From Nocardia aurantiaca (lineage in GTDB: Bacteria > Actinomycetota > Actinomycetes > Mycobacteriales > Mycobacteriaceae), in the NCBI RefSeq assembly GCF_009708175.1, contig NZ_WMBB01000011.1:62001-126000 (forward strand): a stretch of 64,000 nucleotides of DNA, written 5' to 3'. Positions 9,706 through 18,351 of the stretch are shown piece after piece (position 1 is the first letter of the stretch; the number at the start of each line of letters is the position of its first letter). A program made the translations under genes and the position numbers. Below the pieces are notes generated by a model. It was not told the origin of the DNA and searched no databases. It was given only the letters and a program-made list of their open reading frames with translations.

Positions 9706-10655
9706 GCGACTACCTCCTTGCGCAGCCTGGCCCGCAGGCGCGGGTCCAGCACCGGATAGATCAGATCGACCACGAAGTTCACCGTCACGAAAACCAGCGC
9801 CGCGAACACCACCGCCGCCTGCACCACGGCGACATCCTGGGTACGCACCGCGGTTTCGGTGATGCGGCCCAATCCTGAGCGGGAGAAGACGGTTTCGACG
9901 ATCACCGCCCCCGCGAGCAGGTTGCCGAACGTGACCCCGGCGATGGTGAGTGCGGGCAGCGCCGCATTGCGTAGCACCTCCCGCAGCAGCACCCACCACC
10001 GCGTCGCGCCCTTGGCGCGTGAGACCGTCACGTACCCGGCCCGCATGCCGCTGTCCAGGTTGCTCACCAGAAGTTGCGCGATCGGCGCCGACACCGGGAT
10101 CGACAGTGTCAGCGCCGGCAGCACCAGCGCGGCGACTCCGTCGTTGCCGATGGGCGTAAACCAGCCGAGCTGGAACGAGAAGACCTGCAGCAGTGCCAAT
10201 CCGACCAGGAACACCGGAACCGAGACGCCCGCGGACGGCAACGAGGCCAGTAGATTCGACAGCCACCGCCGCTGGCTGTAGGCCGCCGCCAGAGATACCG
10301 TGACCGCGATCAGGATCGCGAAGACCAGCGCGACCGACGCCAGCACGGCGGTCTGGGGCAGTACCGACGCCAGCATCGACCAGGCGTCCTGCCCGGTGCG
10401 GGTGGAGCGTCCGAAGTCACCGTGCGCGGCGGCGGCCAGCCGGTGCAGGTACTGGCCGAGCAGATTATGGTCGAGCCCGTAATACACGCGGGCGTTGTGC
10501 TTGTCCGCCTCGGTGATCAGATCACCCTGTGTCGGGTCGAACAGCAGATCCACTGCGTCGTAGGGCAGGACGTAGAGCAGCGCGAAGGTCAGCGTGTAGG
10601 CGCCCCAGACCACGAACACCGCCTGCGCGAACTTCGCGGCCGCATAGCGCAGCAT
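9702..10655 (-). CDS. ABC transporter permease, DppB/GsiC type, second importer
   Basis: This 317-residue inner-membrane subunit begins with a hydrophobic helix reading VVWGAYTLTFALLYVLPYDA. It contains the family's YGLDHNLLGQYLHRL segment near residue 58 and the coupling loop RAGYVTVSRAKGATRWWVLL near residue 213, followed by the VIVETVFSRSGLGRI motif near 255. The start is 16 bases after the stop of the binding protein, so both belong to one transcript. It pairs with the DppC-type permease downstream. Confidence 0.93.
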   Translation of the reverse strand: MLRYAAAKFAQAVFVVWGAYTLTFALLYVLPYDAVDLLFDPTQGDLITEADKHNARVYYGLDHNLLGQYLHRLAAAAHGDFGRSTRTGQDAWSMLASVLPQTAVLASVALVFAILIAVTVSLAAAYSQRRWLSNLLASLPSAGVSVPVFLVGLALLQVFSFQLGWFTPIGNDGVAALVLPALTLSIPVSAPIAQLLVSNLDSGMRAGYVTVSRAKGATRWWVLLREVLRNAALPALTIAGVTFGNLLAGAVIVETVFSRSGLGRITETAVRTQDVAVVQAAVVFAALVFVTVNFVVDLIYPVLDPRLRARLRKEVVA

Positions 10656-10671
10656 GTGATTGCCTCCTCCG

Positions 10672-12327
10672 CTACTTCGGCGAGAGCCAGGTGTCGTAGA
10701 AGACGTTGCGTGACTGCGCTTCGTATCCGACGTTGTGCACGCGCGGTGCGGCCGCGGTCACCTGCGCGGGGTTGTACACCGGCACCGTGAGCACCTGCTC
10801 GTTGAGCAGGAAGCGTTGCGCCTGCTCGGCTGCCTTGGCACGCCGGCCGCTATCCAGGGTCTTGCTCAGCGCGCTGAGCTTGTCGATCGCCTCCTGATAG
10901 GCGGGATTGTCCGGCGTCAGCGCCGAGATATTGCCGTACTGCGGCGAATACATCTGCTCGAGCACCGCCACATCGGCTCGGCTCTGATTGGCGACCTGAA
11001 CGTTCCAGCGTCCCTTCTGCGTACTCGCGGCCGTGTAGTCCGGGATGGGCAGCACGTTGAGCTGCAGGTCGACACCGATCTTGCGCAGGTCCTGCTGGAT
11101 CAGCTGATAGGCGGGTTTGTTGTTGACCAGGTTGTCGATACCCAGCAGTGCGAGTTCGAGCCGGCGGCCGTCCTTGTCGACGCGGATGCCGTCGGAGCCC
11201 TTCTTCCAGCCCGCCGCGTCGAGAATCTGCTCGGCCTTGGCCTGGTCCGGCTTCAAATCCTGGCTGAAATCGCTGTAGCCGGGCACACGCGAGGACAGCA
11301 CCGAGGTCGACACCTTGTAGCTCGAGGTGAGCACCGTCTTGGCCAGCGCGTCGCGATTCCAGCCCAGCTTCACGGCTTCACGCACGGCCCGGTCATTGGT
11401 GGGAAACTTGTCCGTCTTGAAGTCGAAGGAGATATCGCGTCCCGGAATCAGCTGGGGCACAATGCGATAGCCCTCGGCTCGCAGTGGTGCCTCATCGGTG
11501 TTGTTGACATCGAGGATGGCGTCGACGGTCCCGGCGCGCAGTGCGCCGGTGCGCACGCCCGCCTCGGGGATGACATCGATCTCGACCTGGTCGAGGTAGG
11601 CCTCGCCGTTGTGCTTGCGGCTTGCGGGCGCCCAGGCGTAACCGGGACGCCTCTTCAGGACGGTCTTCTGCTGATAGACGTGTTCGGCGATGGTGAACGG
11701 GCCGGTCGCGACGATGTTGCGCGCCACGGCTCGCTGTTCCTTGGACAGCTGCAGAGTGGAGTGCCCGAGAATTCCGGAGAAGTAGAGTGACAGTGCCTGC
11801 AGGAAACCGGCATTGGGCCGGTCGAAGCTCACCCGCACCGTCGAGGCATCCAGCACCTCGGTGCCGGTGTAGCCCACCCAGTAGGCGGTCACCGGCACGA
11901 TGCCCAGTCCTTTGTCACCGCGCCCGAGCAGATCGAAGTTCTCCTTGACCGAGTCGGCGGTGAATTTCGATCCGTCACTGAAGGTCACATCGTCACGCAG
12001 GTGGAAGGTGAACTGGGTCAGTTGATCGTTGATCTCCCAGGACTTCGCCAGCCACGGTTCGATGGCTCCGGTGTCGGGGTTCTGGTAGGTCAGCTTGTCG
12101 GTGACGTTGCTCGAGATGAGTGATTCGGGATAGGAGCTGCCCGAGTGCGGATCCAGGTTGGCGGGAGCGTCCAGCACACCGAATTTCAGGGTGCCTCCGG
12201 ATACGGGAGGTCCGGCGTCGTCGCCGGCCTGGACGCGGCTGCCCGAGGCGGCGCATCCGGCCAGGACCGTGGCGAACACAGCAATGGCCGTGAGCACCGC
12301 TGTGCGCCGGAATCTGTTGCGCTGCAT
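10672..12327 (-). CDS. ABC transporter substrate-binding lipoprotein, second importer
   Basis: This 551-residue SBP_bac_5 protein has a lipoprotein signal ending in the lipobox VLAGC near residues 22-26. Family features are PWLAKSWEINDQLTQFTFHL near residue 93, DDVTFSDGSKF just after it, and NRDALAKTVLTSSYKV near residue 315. ATG 12327 follows an AGGAG ribosome site at slightly long spacing (11 nt); the longer open frame upstream runs into the aminotransferase gene. Residues such as VLDVNNTDEAP suggest a ligand pocket different from that of the first importer. Substrate is inferred to be sulfur-containing from neighbours only. Confidence 0.92.
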   Translation of the reverse strand: MQRNRFRRTAVLTAIAVFATVLAGCAASGSRVQAGDDAGPPVSGGTLKFGVLDAPANLDPHSGSSYPESLISSNVTDKLTYQNPDTGAIEPWLAKSWEINDQLTQFTFHLRDDVTFSDGSKFTADSVKENFDLLGRGDKGLGIVPVTAYWVGYTGTEVLDASTVRVSFDRPNAGFLQALSLYFSGILGHSTLQLSKEQRAVARNIVATGPFTIAEHVYQQKTVLKRRPGYAWAPASRKHNGEAYLDQVEIDVIPEAGVRTGALRAGTVDAILDVNNTDEAPLRAEGYRIVPQLIPGRDISFDFKTDKFPTNDRAVREAVKLGWNRDALAKTVLTSSYKVSTSVLSSRVPGYSDFSQDLKPDQAKAEQILDAAGWKKGSDGIRVDKDGRRLELALLGIDNLVNNKPAYQLIQQDLRKIGVDLQLNVLPIPDYTAASTQKGRWNVQVANQSRADVAVLEQMYSPQYGNISALTPDNPAYQEAIDKLSALSKTLDSGRRAKAAEQAQRFLLNEQVLTVPVYNPAQVTAAAPRVHNVGYEAQSRNVFYDTWLSPK

Positions 12328-12347
12328 GGTATTCGAAACTCCTGATG

Positions 12348-13550
12348 TCAGTGCCGTGCGAAGGCTTCGGCGATGCGGTCGACCGCGGTGCGTAGGTCGT
12401 CGGGGGTGTTGTTGCTGAAGCCCAGCCGCAGATGATCGGTGAAGGCCACCGCACCGGCCGGGTCGAAATAGCGGCCCAGAGAGAAGTCGGTACCCAGGGC
12501 GCGGGCTCGCGTCTGCACCGCCGTCAGATCCAGCGTGGGGTCGGCGGCCTTGACCCACAGGAAGATTCCGCCCTCGGGGTCGGTGAACTCGACGGCGTCG
12601 GCCAAGACGGCGCGCAGGCCGCCGGTCAGTGCCGCGGCCCGGGTGCGGTAGATCTCGCGCGCGGTGACGAGGATGTCGTCGAGCACGCCGGGTGTGTGCA
12701 GCAGCCGCGCGACAGCGGTCTGGCCGAGCAGCGAGGTGTGCTGATCGACATTGCCGCGCAGGCGCGCCAGTACCGGCACCAGCCAGGCCGGTGCGGCGAT
12801 CCAGCCCAGCCGCAGGCCCGGTCCCAGCGTTTTGGAGAAGGTGTTGACGCGTACGACGTGGTCGCTGTCGAGGCTGAGGTCCTCGACGCTCTCACCGGCG
12901 AACCGCAGATCCCGATAGGGGTTGTCGGAGACCACCACGAATCCATACCGCTCTGCCAGCGCGACCACACGGACGCGGTCCGCCGCGGGCAGGGTTGTTC
13001 CGGTGGGGTTCTGGAAATCGGGGATGAGGTAGAGCAGCTTGATCCGCAGCCCAGCGCGCAGTCGCCGCTCGAGATCATCGAGACCCAGGTGACCGCCGGT
13101 GGTGGGCACCGCAACCACCTGTGCGCCATGATGTCCCAGCACTCGCACCGCCAGTGGGAAGCTGGGCTGCTCCACGGCCACACTGTCACCGGGATTCAAC
13201 AGTGCGGAGAACAGCAGGCTCAATCCGTGCAAGGCCCCGTTGGTCACCAGGACACGGGCAGGGTCGACATTCTCACGCGCACCGATCCAGGTGCGCAGTG
13301 GCTCGATGCCATTCGCCACCGAATAATGCAGTGCCGCAGCCGATTCAGCGCGATCTTCGAGCACTTCGCGGTAGGCGCGGGCCAACTGCGCGGTGGGCAG
13401 GGCCTCGTCGGCCGGCACCCCGCCCAGGAGGCGGATCGCATCCGGCGCGATATCGGTGGCCGGGGGACCGAAACCACCGAGCGATGGCTCGCGCGCACCG
13501 AGCGCGGACAGCAATGTGCCGGTGTCGAACCGATCGAGTGTGTCGGTCAT
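12348..13550 (-). CDS. PLP-dependent class I/II aminotransferase
   Basis: This 400-residue fold-type I enzyme has the Schiff-base lysine at K240 within VNTFSKTLGPGLRLGW, the PLP-binding aspartate and tyrosine in SDNPYRDL (residues 208-215), and PDFQNPTG near 178. No N-terminal GntR DNA-binding domain is present, although the catalytic part resembles MocR-type and 2-aminoadipate aminotransferases. AAGGAG precedes ATG 13550. It sits 20 bases ahead of the second importer's binding protein, so it may process an amino-acid-like sulfur compound (transamination or C-S cleavage). That role is inference; the family also covers ordinary branched-chain or aromatic transaminases. Confidence 0.85.
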   Translation of the reverse strand: MTDTLDRFDTGTLLSALGAREPSLGGFGPPATDIAPDAIRLLGGVPADEALPTAQLARAYREVLEDRAESAAALHYSVANGIEPLRTWIGARENVDPARVLVTNGALHGLSLLFSALLNPGDSVAVEQPSFPLAVRVLGHHGAQVVAVPTTGGHLGLDDLERRLRAGLRIKLLYLIPDFQNPTGTTLPAADRVRVVALAERYGFVVVSDNPYRDLRFAGESVEDLSLDSDHVVRVNTFSKTLGPGLRLGWIAAPAWLVPVLARLRGNVDQHTSLLGQTAVARLLHTPGVLDDILVTAREIYRTRAAALTGGLRAVLADAVEFTDPEGGIFLWVKAADPTLDLTAVQTRARALGTDFSLGRYFDPAGAVAFTDHLRLGFSNNTPDDLRTAVDRIAEAFARH

Positions 13551-13730
13551 CGAGGAACTCCTTCGAAACAAATGGGGGCGCGATAGATGGGTGCCAGAGG
13601 GCGGCCGCGGCGGCCGGTTACGGTGTTGCCGGTCGTGGATGGGTGCTGTAGCGGAGCGCGCCAGGCCGCCGGAGGCGCGCCCGCGGTGAGCAGATCGAGG
13701 TTGAGGATCAGCCGGCAACGCCCATACCGA

Positions 13731-15029
13731 TCACACCGCCTCGGCCACGGCCGCAGTCGAGACGCGTGCTCGCGCGCTGTCCGCGGGCAGGCCGAGGTTG
13801 CCACGCAGCGTGTCGGACTCGTACTCGGTACGAAACAGCCCGCGCCGCTGTAGCAGCGGCACGACCTGCTCGGTGAAGGCCTCGACTCCGCCACTGCCCT
13901 GCCCCGGCATGACGACGAATCCGTCCGCTCCGCCTTCGAGGAACCAGTGCGCGAGCTGATCGGCCACCTGTTCCGGCGAGCCGACCACACGCCCATGGCC
14001 GGCCGAACGCTGTTGGAGCTTGATCAGCTCACGCACTGTCCAGCCCTGCCGCACCGCCAGCTCCCGGAACACACCGTACCGGCTCTGCCGGCCCTGCACC
14101 GACGACACCGGGGGCAGCGAGGACTCCGGAATGACCTCGTCGAGCGCGAAACCCGACAGATCGATTCCGGCCAGCTGCTTCTCGAGCGCCGCACGGGCGG
14201 AGCCGATGTCGGCGGCCTCGAACAGTTCATCGTCCAAGCGCCGGGCCTCGCGCTCGGTGCCGCCGATGGTCGTGCTCACTCCGGGCAGCACCAGAATCGT
14301 CTGCGGGTCCCGGCCCGCTGCCGAGGTCGCCGCCTTCACCTGCCGGTAGAAGCGTTGTGCACCAACGAGTGTCTGCTGAGCGGTGTAGACGCCCTCGGCG
14401 AAGCGGGCGGCGAACGCGATGCCGTCATGGGAGGATCCAGCCTGGAACAGCACCGGCCGCCCCTGCGGCGAGCGTGGCAGCGGCAGTGGGCCTTCGACGG
14501 AATAGAATTCACCGCGATGGTCGATCGGGCCCAGCTGCCGACCGTTGTCCCATGAGTCCCACAATCGGGTGACCACCGAGACGTGCTCGAGGCCTTGCCG
14601 GTAACGGTTTTCGTGAGTGGGAAGCGGCTGATCGCCGAAATTGCGTTCGCCCACAGTCGAGGTGACCGCGTTCCAACCCACCCGGCCACCGGAGAGATGG
14701 TCCAGCGACTGCAGCTGACGGGCGAGGTTGAACGGCGCTGTGAAAGTCGTCGACACTGTCGGAACCAGTCCGAGGTTCTCGGTGACGGCGGCCAGCGCCG
14801 AGAACAAGGTGATCGGTTCGGGCCGGGAGCCGAGCTCGGTATCGGAACCCAGCCCGTCGGCGGCGAAGAGCAGATCCAGCTTCGCCGCCTGAGCCCGGGC
14901 CGCCAGATGTACATAGTGATCGAGCACCGCGCCCGGGTAGCGCACATCGCCCGGGGTCAACCCACCGGGCACCGAATTACCGGGCGAGTTGGTGAGAAGT
15001 CCGAGCCGCAGCCGGCGAGTCGTGGACAC
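13731..15029 (-). CDS. LLM-class flavin-dependent monooxygenase (NtaA/DszA family)
   Basis: This 432-residue luciferase-fold enzyme starts at a GTG (15029) with GGAGG six bases upstream. It has the LDLLFAADGLGSDTE active-site segment near residue 50, FTAPFNLARQLQSLDHLSGG near 95, the GWNAVTST strand, and SPQGRPVLFQAGSSHDG near 195. The C-terminal GGADGFVVMPGQGSGG motif is that of the NtaA/SnaA/DszA branch. Relatives oxidise sulfones or nitrilotriacetate with FMNH2. It is preceded by copy A of the conserved leader and followed after 180 bases by the aminotransferase; that 180-base gap (13551-13730) holds no supported gene. Confidence 0.92.
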   Translation of the reverse strand: MSTTRRLRLGLLTNSPGNSVPGGLTPGDVRYPGAVLDHYVHLAARAQAAKLDLLFAADGLGSDTELGSRPEPITLFSALAAVTENLGLVPTVSTTFTAPFNLARQLQSLDHLSGGRVGWNAVTSTVGERNFGDQPLPTHENRYRQGLEHVSVVTRLWDSWDNGRQLGPIDHRGEFYSVEGPLPLPRSPQGRPVLFQAGSSHDGIAFAARFAEGVYTAQQTLVGAQRFYRQVKAATSAAGRDPQTILVLPGVSTTIGGTEREARRLDDELFEAADIGSARAALEKQLAGIDLSGFALDEVIPESSLPPVSSVQGRQSRYGVFRELAVRQGWTVRELIKLQQRSAGHGRVVGSPEQVADQLAHWFLEGGADGFVVMPGQGSGGVEAFTEQVVPLLQRRGLFRTEYESDTLRGNLGLPADSARARVSTAAVAEAV

Positions 15030-15144
15030 GAGATGCCTCCAATCGTTCCGAGAAGAATCGACGCGGTCGCGCGTCGGCGCGATCCGATCCCGCCTGCGCC
15101 GAAAAATGGCGCGGAGCCTGAAAATACGAATACTCGGCCGCGGG

Positions 15145-15210
15145 ATCGATGTGCAGTGTGCCCTCGCCGAAGCGGGCGAACAATCCAGCCGTCCTTCGAG
15201 ATTCGTTCAG
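15145..15210 (-). promoter_or_regulatory. Conserved sulfur-island leader (copy A)
   Basis: Read on the minus strand from 15210, this block aligns with 572-640 and with the minus strand from 16962. It starts CTGAACGAATCTCGAAGG, then has TTGTTCGCC, CTTCGG and GGCACACTGCACATCG. It ends about 115 bases before the GTG of the monooxygenase at 15029. AACGAATC near its 5' end can pair, with wobble, to GGATTGTT further along, and CGCC/GGCG flank the CTTC loop, so a folded RNA is possible. The rest of the gap to 15030 shows no gene. Confidence 0.6.
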
Positions 15211-15213
15211 AAT

Positions 15214-15555
15214 TTGTGGACGGTTCCACAGCACGGCAGCATTCGAGTTGCACCTGCCCGGAAACAGAGCGGCGTCGATCCCGAGAACGGCCGATGTCGC
15301 GATATCGACCGCGGTCCCTCGGACCCCGCAATACACCCCACCACCGATGTGTCCGCCACTCCGACCGTGCCGAAGCGCCCCAGTTCCGCTGCGGGACAGA
15401 AAATCCGGCCTCGAACGATCCATGAGCAGGTTCCGCGCGCCCGGGATGTGCCCGGCGACGGGTTCCGCGGCGCCGCTGAAGCGCTCGGCGGCACGCGCGG
15501 ATCGACCGCATGATCGCCGCCGTCGATCAGCTCGCTCGAGCACGGCGCCGAACCC
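15214..15555 (-). pseudogene. Rhodanese (sulfurtransferase) remnant with several frameshifts
   Basis: Pieces of the second half of a thiosulfate sulfurtransferase appear in order but in different minus-strand frames. SSELID is in one frame, RAAERFSGAAEPVAGHIPGARNL in another, PAAELGRFGTVGVADTSVVG back in the first, then VYCGVRGT...AVLGIDAALFPG and NRPQ. GHIPGARN, the YCG catalytic-cysteine loop and the LFPG-type C-terminal motif are rhodanese hallmarks. At least three shifts are needed to join them, so no functional protein is expected. It lies between the acyl-CoA-dehydrogenase-like gene and the monooxygenase of the same operon, consistent with a lost sulfur-transfer step. Confidence 0.8.
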
Positions 15556-15618
15556 GCGCGTGTGCCCTCCCGCCGGCTGCCTCTCGAACGACGTCGACGC
15601 GATTCCCCTGTCCGGGAA

Positions 15619-16812
15619 TCACTGCCGATCAGCCGGCGGGGCAGCGCGGGCGATCGCCGCGCGCCCCAGATTACTGAGCACGAGATCGCTCTGCGGGGAA
15701 TGGATTCGCCCGACCATGGCGTCGCGGTGATGGCGTTCGAGCGCATGGCGCCGGTCCAGACCCGGGTTGCCGGTGAGATCGAGCGCGGATTCCGTGACGC
15801 GCACAGCGGTAGTGGTGGCCACATGCTTCGCCACGCTCGGCAGTGCGCTCCCCGGGTCGACCGCAAGGGCCGCCACTGCCTGCCGCACCAGCGCCCGGCT
15901 GGTCTGGATCGCGGCCTCGATCTCCCCGACGCGATCGTGGAAGCGTGGCACGGTGGCCAGTGACGCGCCCAGCGCCGTCGGCACCCTGGTGTGCAGGTAG
16001 GTGGTGAGCCAGTCACGCGCGGCGAGGGCGACACCGTTGTAATTGGCGGCCAGCAGTAGCGGCAGCGCCTGCCGCCCCTGGCGGACCGGGCCCGGACCGC
16101 TGCTCGGATCCCGGACCTGCAGGAGTCGTGCGTGCGGTACGACGGTGCCGTCGAAAACGACCGATTGGGTGTCGGAGGCACGCAGTCCCAGGTGGTTCCA
16201 GGTCGGTTCCACCCGCCATCCGGAGGCGGAGCGATCGAGCAGGAAAGTCGCCAGCCGTGGTTCCGGGTCGGCGGTGCGGGTGGTGACGGTGAACCAGGTG
16301 AGCCCGGAAATGCCGGTGGCATAGGCTTTCTCGCCGTCGATGCGCCAGTCCCCCGAGGGCAGCCGGGTGGCCGTCGTGGCCGGCAGGCCGCCCCGGGCCA
16401 GGCTGCCCAGTTCACGCTCCACGGCCAGTCCGTTGATCAGCGCGCCGTCGGTGGCGGCCGATCGCAACACCGCCTCACGCAATTCGGGAGGCCAGGGGCA
16501 GTCCGGGTGCAGCAGGTCGAGGTGGTTGGTGTAGTTCCACTGCAGAATCAGTCCCACGGAGGCATCGGCCGCACCGACTCGCTCGATGACCTCTACAGCG
16601 GTAGCGAGATCCGCTCCCCCGCCGCCGAATTCGCGAGGCACGACCAGCGCCGGCGCCCCGATCTCGCGCAGCGCGGAGAAGGAGTCGTACGGAAACGTCG
16701 ACGCCCGGTCGTACCCGGCCGCCTGTGCGGCGATGCGGTCGAGCACGGATTCGAACGCCGACTCATCCCATCCGGCGGGCAGACCGGCTTGCACGGCTAC
16801 CGCCACAGTCAT
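15619..16812 (-). CDS. Acyl-CoA dehydrogenase-fold monooxygenase (DszC/SfnB-like)
   Basis: This 397-residue flavoprotein has the N-terminal helical domain (residues 1-120), the middle beta domain with ISGLTWFTVTTRTAD and WNHLGLRASDTQSVVFDG near residues 175-225, and a C-terminal helical bundle ending in LDRRHALERHHRDAMVGRIH near residue 365. No Glu base typical of acyl-CoA oxidation is evident, and the sequence around the C-terminal RH...R-HRD resembles DszC and SfnB, which use reduced flavin and oxygen on sulfur compounds. It is the first gene of the leftward block and follows copy C of the leader. AAAGG precedes the ATG. Confidence 0.87.
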   Translation of the reverse strand: MTVAVAVQAGLPAGWDESAFESVLDRIAAQAAGYDRASTFPYDSFSALREIGAPALVVPREFGGGGADLATAVEVIERVGAADASVGLILQWNYTNHLDLLHPDCPWPPELREAVLRSAATDGALINGLAVERELGSLARGGLPATTATRLPSGDWRIDGEKAYATGISGLTWFTVTTRTADPEPRLATFLLDRSASGWRVEPTWNHLGLRASDTQSVVFDGTVVPHARLLQVRDPSSGPGPVRQGRQALPLLLAANYNGVALAARDWLTTYLHTRVPTALGASLATVPRFHDRVGEIEAAIQTSRALVRQAVAALAVDPGSALPSVAKHVATTTAVRVTESALDLTGNPGLDRRHALERHHRDAMVGRIHSPQSDLVLSNLGRAAIARAAPPADRQ

Positions 16813-16897
16813 TGTCAGCCTTTCTGATAGTTCGCATCACCGCGAAGAAGAATTGCCGCGATGGCCGACTGGAACGCCCCTCGAACGATCGCGGAAC

Positions 16898-16962
16898 TCC
16901 CCGAGAAGAGTGCACCACCATCGAACGCGGAACAACCAAGTTGCCCTTCGAGGATCGTTCAG
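16898..16962 (-). promoter_or_regulatory. Conserved sulfur-island leader (copy C)
   Basis: On the minus strand from 16962 the sequence reads CTGAACGATCCTCGAAGG, then CTTGGTTGTTCCGC, GTTCGA and GTGCACTCT. It matches copies A and B in order and spacing. AAAA stands immediately upstream, as in copy B. It begins 150 bases before the ATG of the gene at 16812. The whole divergent gap 16813-17231 (419 bases) contains no supported gene; near its right end AATCGGCCGATT at 17190-17201 is a perfect 12-base palindrome close to the rightward gene and may be an operator. Confidence 0.6.
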
Positions 16963-17231
16963 TTTTCGTGAAACATTCGGATACCCGGCTCGGCCGCCAT
17001 TCACTACCCCGACCGGTTCTCGATGAATTCCGTTCGGAAAGCGCTGGAATCGCAGAGAGTTTATTCCCCTCGCCCGCCAACTCGCGCAGTTCAGGAAACG
17101 TTGCCGGACCCCGGCGAGACAACTGTCGCCAGTGTCGCTCCGAAATGCAGGCCGATAATCCCGTTGGCGAATCGACCGGCTGAGTGCCGAATCGGCCGAT
17201 TTCTTCTGCGCGGCACTACGAAAGGGGATCT

Positions 17232-18323
17232 ATGGCGACGGACAGGGCCACGGTCACCGCGGCGGATGCTCACTCCTTCGTCGGTCGCGTGCGTGACTAC
17301 GCCGAGTCGGTGCTGCGTCCACAGGCGCTGCGCACCGATCGCGACGGCGTGCCGCGCTCCCGGATCGGCGAACTGGCCGAGCTGGGATTGCTGAATCATC
17401 TCGCCCCCATCGAGTTCGGGGGCCTGGCGATCGACCGCGAGACCGATCGGCTGGTGCACGAGATCGTTTCGGGCGCCTGCTTCAACACCTGGCTGGTCTG
17501 GGCACAGCACGCACCGCTGGCCGGGCGCATCACCGAGGCGCGAGCCGCCGGTCTGGCGTCCTCCGAACTCGCGGAACGAGTGCTGCGCGGCGAACTACTG
17601 CTCGGGGCCGGTGTCAGCGATGTGCGGCGCTACCCGGATCGATACATCGCCGCACGCCGCGCCCCCGGCGGGTGGATCTTCACCGGCACCATCTCGTGGG
17701 TCAGCGGGTGGGGCCTCAATGCCGCGCTCGCTGTCGCAGCGGTGGATCCGAGTACCGAAACCGTGGTGACCGCGCTGATTCCGGTCGATGAGCGCACCCA
17801 CAGCGACGGGCCGCTCGCGCTGGCCGCGGTCGCCGGCAGCCGAACCGAGCGGGTGCGTCTGGACGAGGTTTTCGTCCCGGATCAGCAGGTGCTGTCGGCG
17901 CATTCGCTCGCCCATGCCCGGTTGCTCGACATCGGCTTGGCCAGCGACGCGAGGGGCCACCACTTCGGGCTGGCGGAGACGGTGTTGCGTGAACTCGAGG
18001 CCACCGCGGACCTCCAGGCCCGTCATGTGGCCGCCGTCTGGCGTCCACGAGTCGCCGCGATCCGTTCCCGCGCGTATGCGCTCGCCGACGAGGCGAGAGC
18101 CCATGGCGGCGGACCACATCGCCTCGACGAACGCCTGGCCACCAAGGCAGCCAGCGGCGAAGCGCTCTCGACTCTCACCCGCGCCCTGCTCATCGCCCGG
18201 TCCGGGCGCGGGCTCGGCAACGACGATACCGCCCAATTACACGCCCGCTCAGCGCTTTTCGTGCTGGTTCAGGGGCAGACGACCGATGTGCGCCGGGCTC
18301 AGCTCGCCGAGCTGGCCCGCTGA
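17232..18323 (+). CDS. Acyl-CoA dehydrogenase-like flavoprotein (DszC/SfnB-like)
   Basis: This 363-residue protein matches the acyl-CoA dehydrogenase fold: N-terminal domain with RIGELAELGLLNHLAPIEFGG near residues 40-60, middle domain with GWIFTGTISWVSGWGLNAAL near 145-165, and a C-terminal helical region ending in TTDVRRAQLAELAR. It is slightly shorter than its three paralogues here and lacks the RH..HRD end motif. ATG 17232 follows AAAGGGG. It starts a three-gene rightward block with an SsuD-like monooxygenase and an MFS carrier, so an oxygenase role on a sulfur substrate is likely, but this is inferred from context. Confidence 0.82.
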   Translation: MATDRATVTAADAHSFVGRVRDYAESVLRPQALRTDRDGVPRSRIGELAELGLLNHLAPIEFGGLAIDRETDRLVHEIVSGACFNTWLVWAQHAPLAGRITEARAAGLASSELAERVLRGELLLGAGVSDVRRYPDRYIAARRAPGGWIFTGTISWVSGWGLNAALAVAAVDPSTETVVTALIPVDERTHSDGPLALAAVAGSRTERVRLDEVFVPDQQVLSAHSLAHARLLDIGLASDARGHHFGLAETVLRELEATADLQARHVAAVWRPRVAAIRSRAYALADEARAHGGGPHRLDERLATKAASGEALSTLTRALLIARSGRGLGNDDTAQLHARSALFVLVQGQTTDVRRAQLAELAR

Positions 18324-18351
18324 TCACCTCACGAACAGGATTTGTCTTTCC

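Noticed and set aside
12328..12558. Upstream extension of the second binding protein
   Set aside because: It runs into the aminotransferase gene and would place the signal peptide inside the protein.
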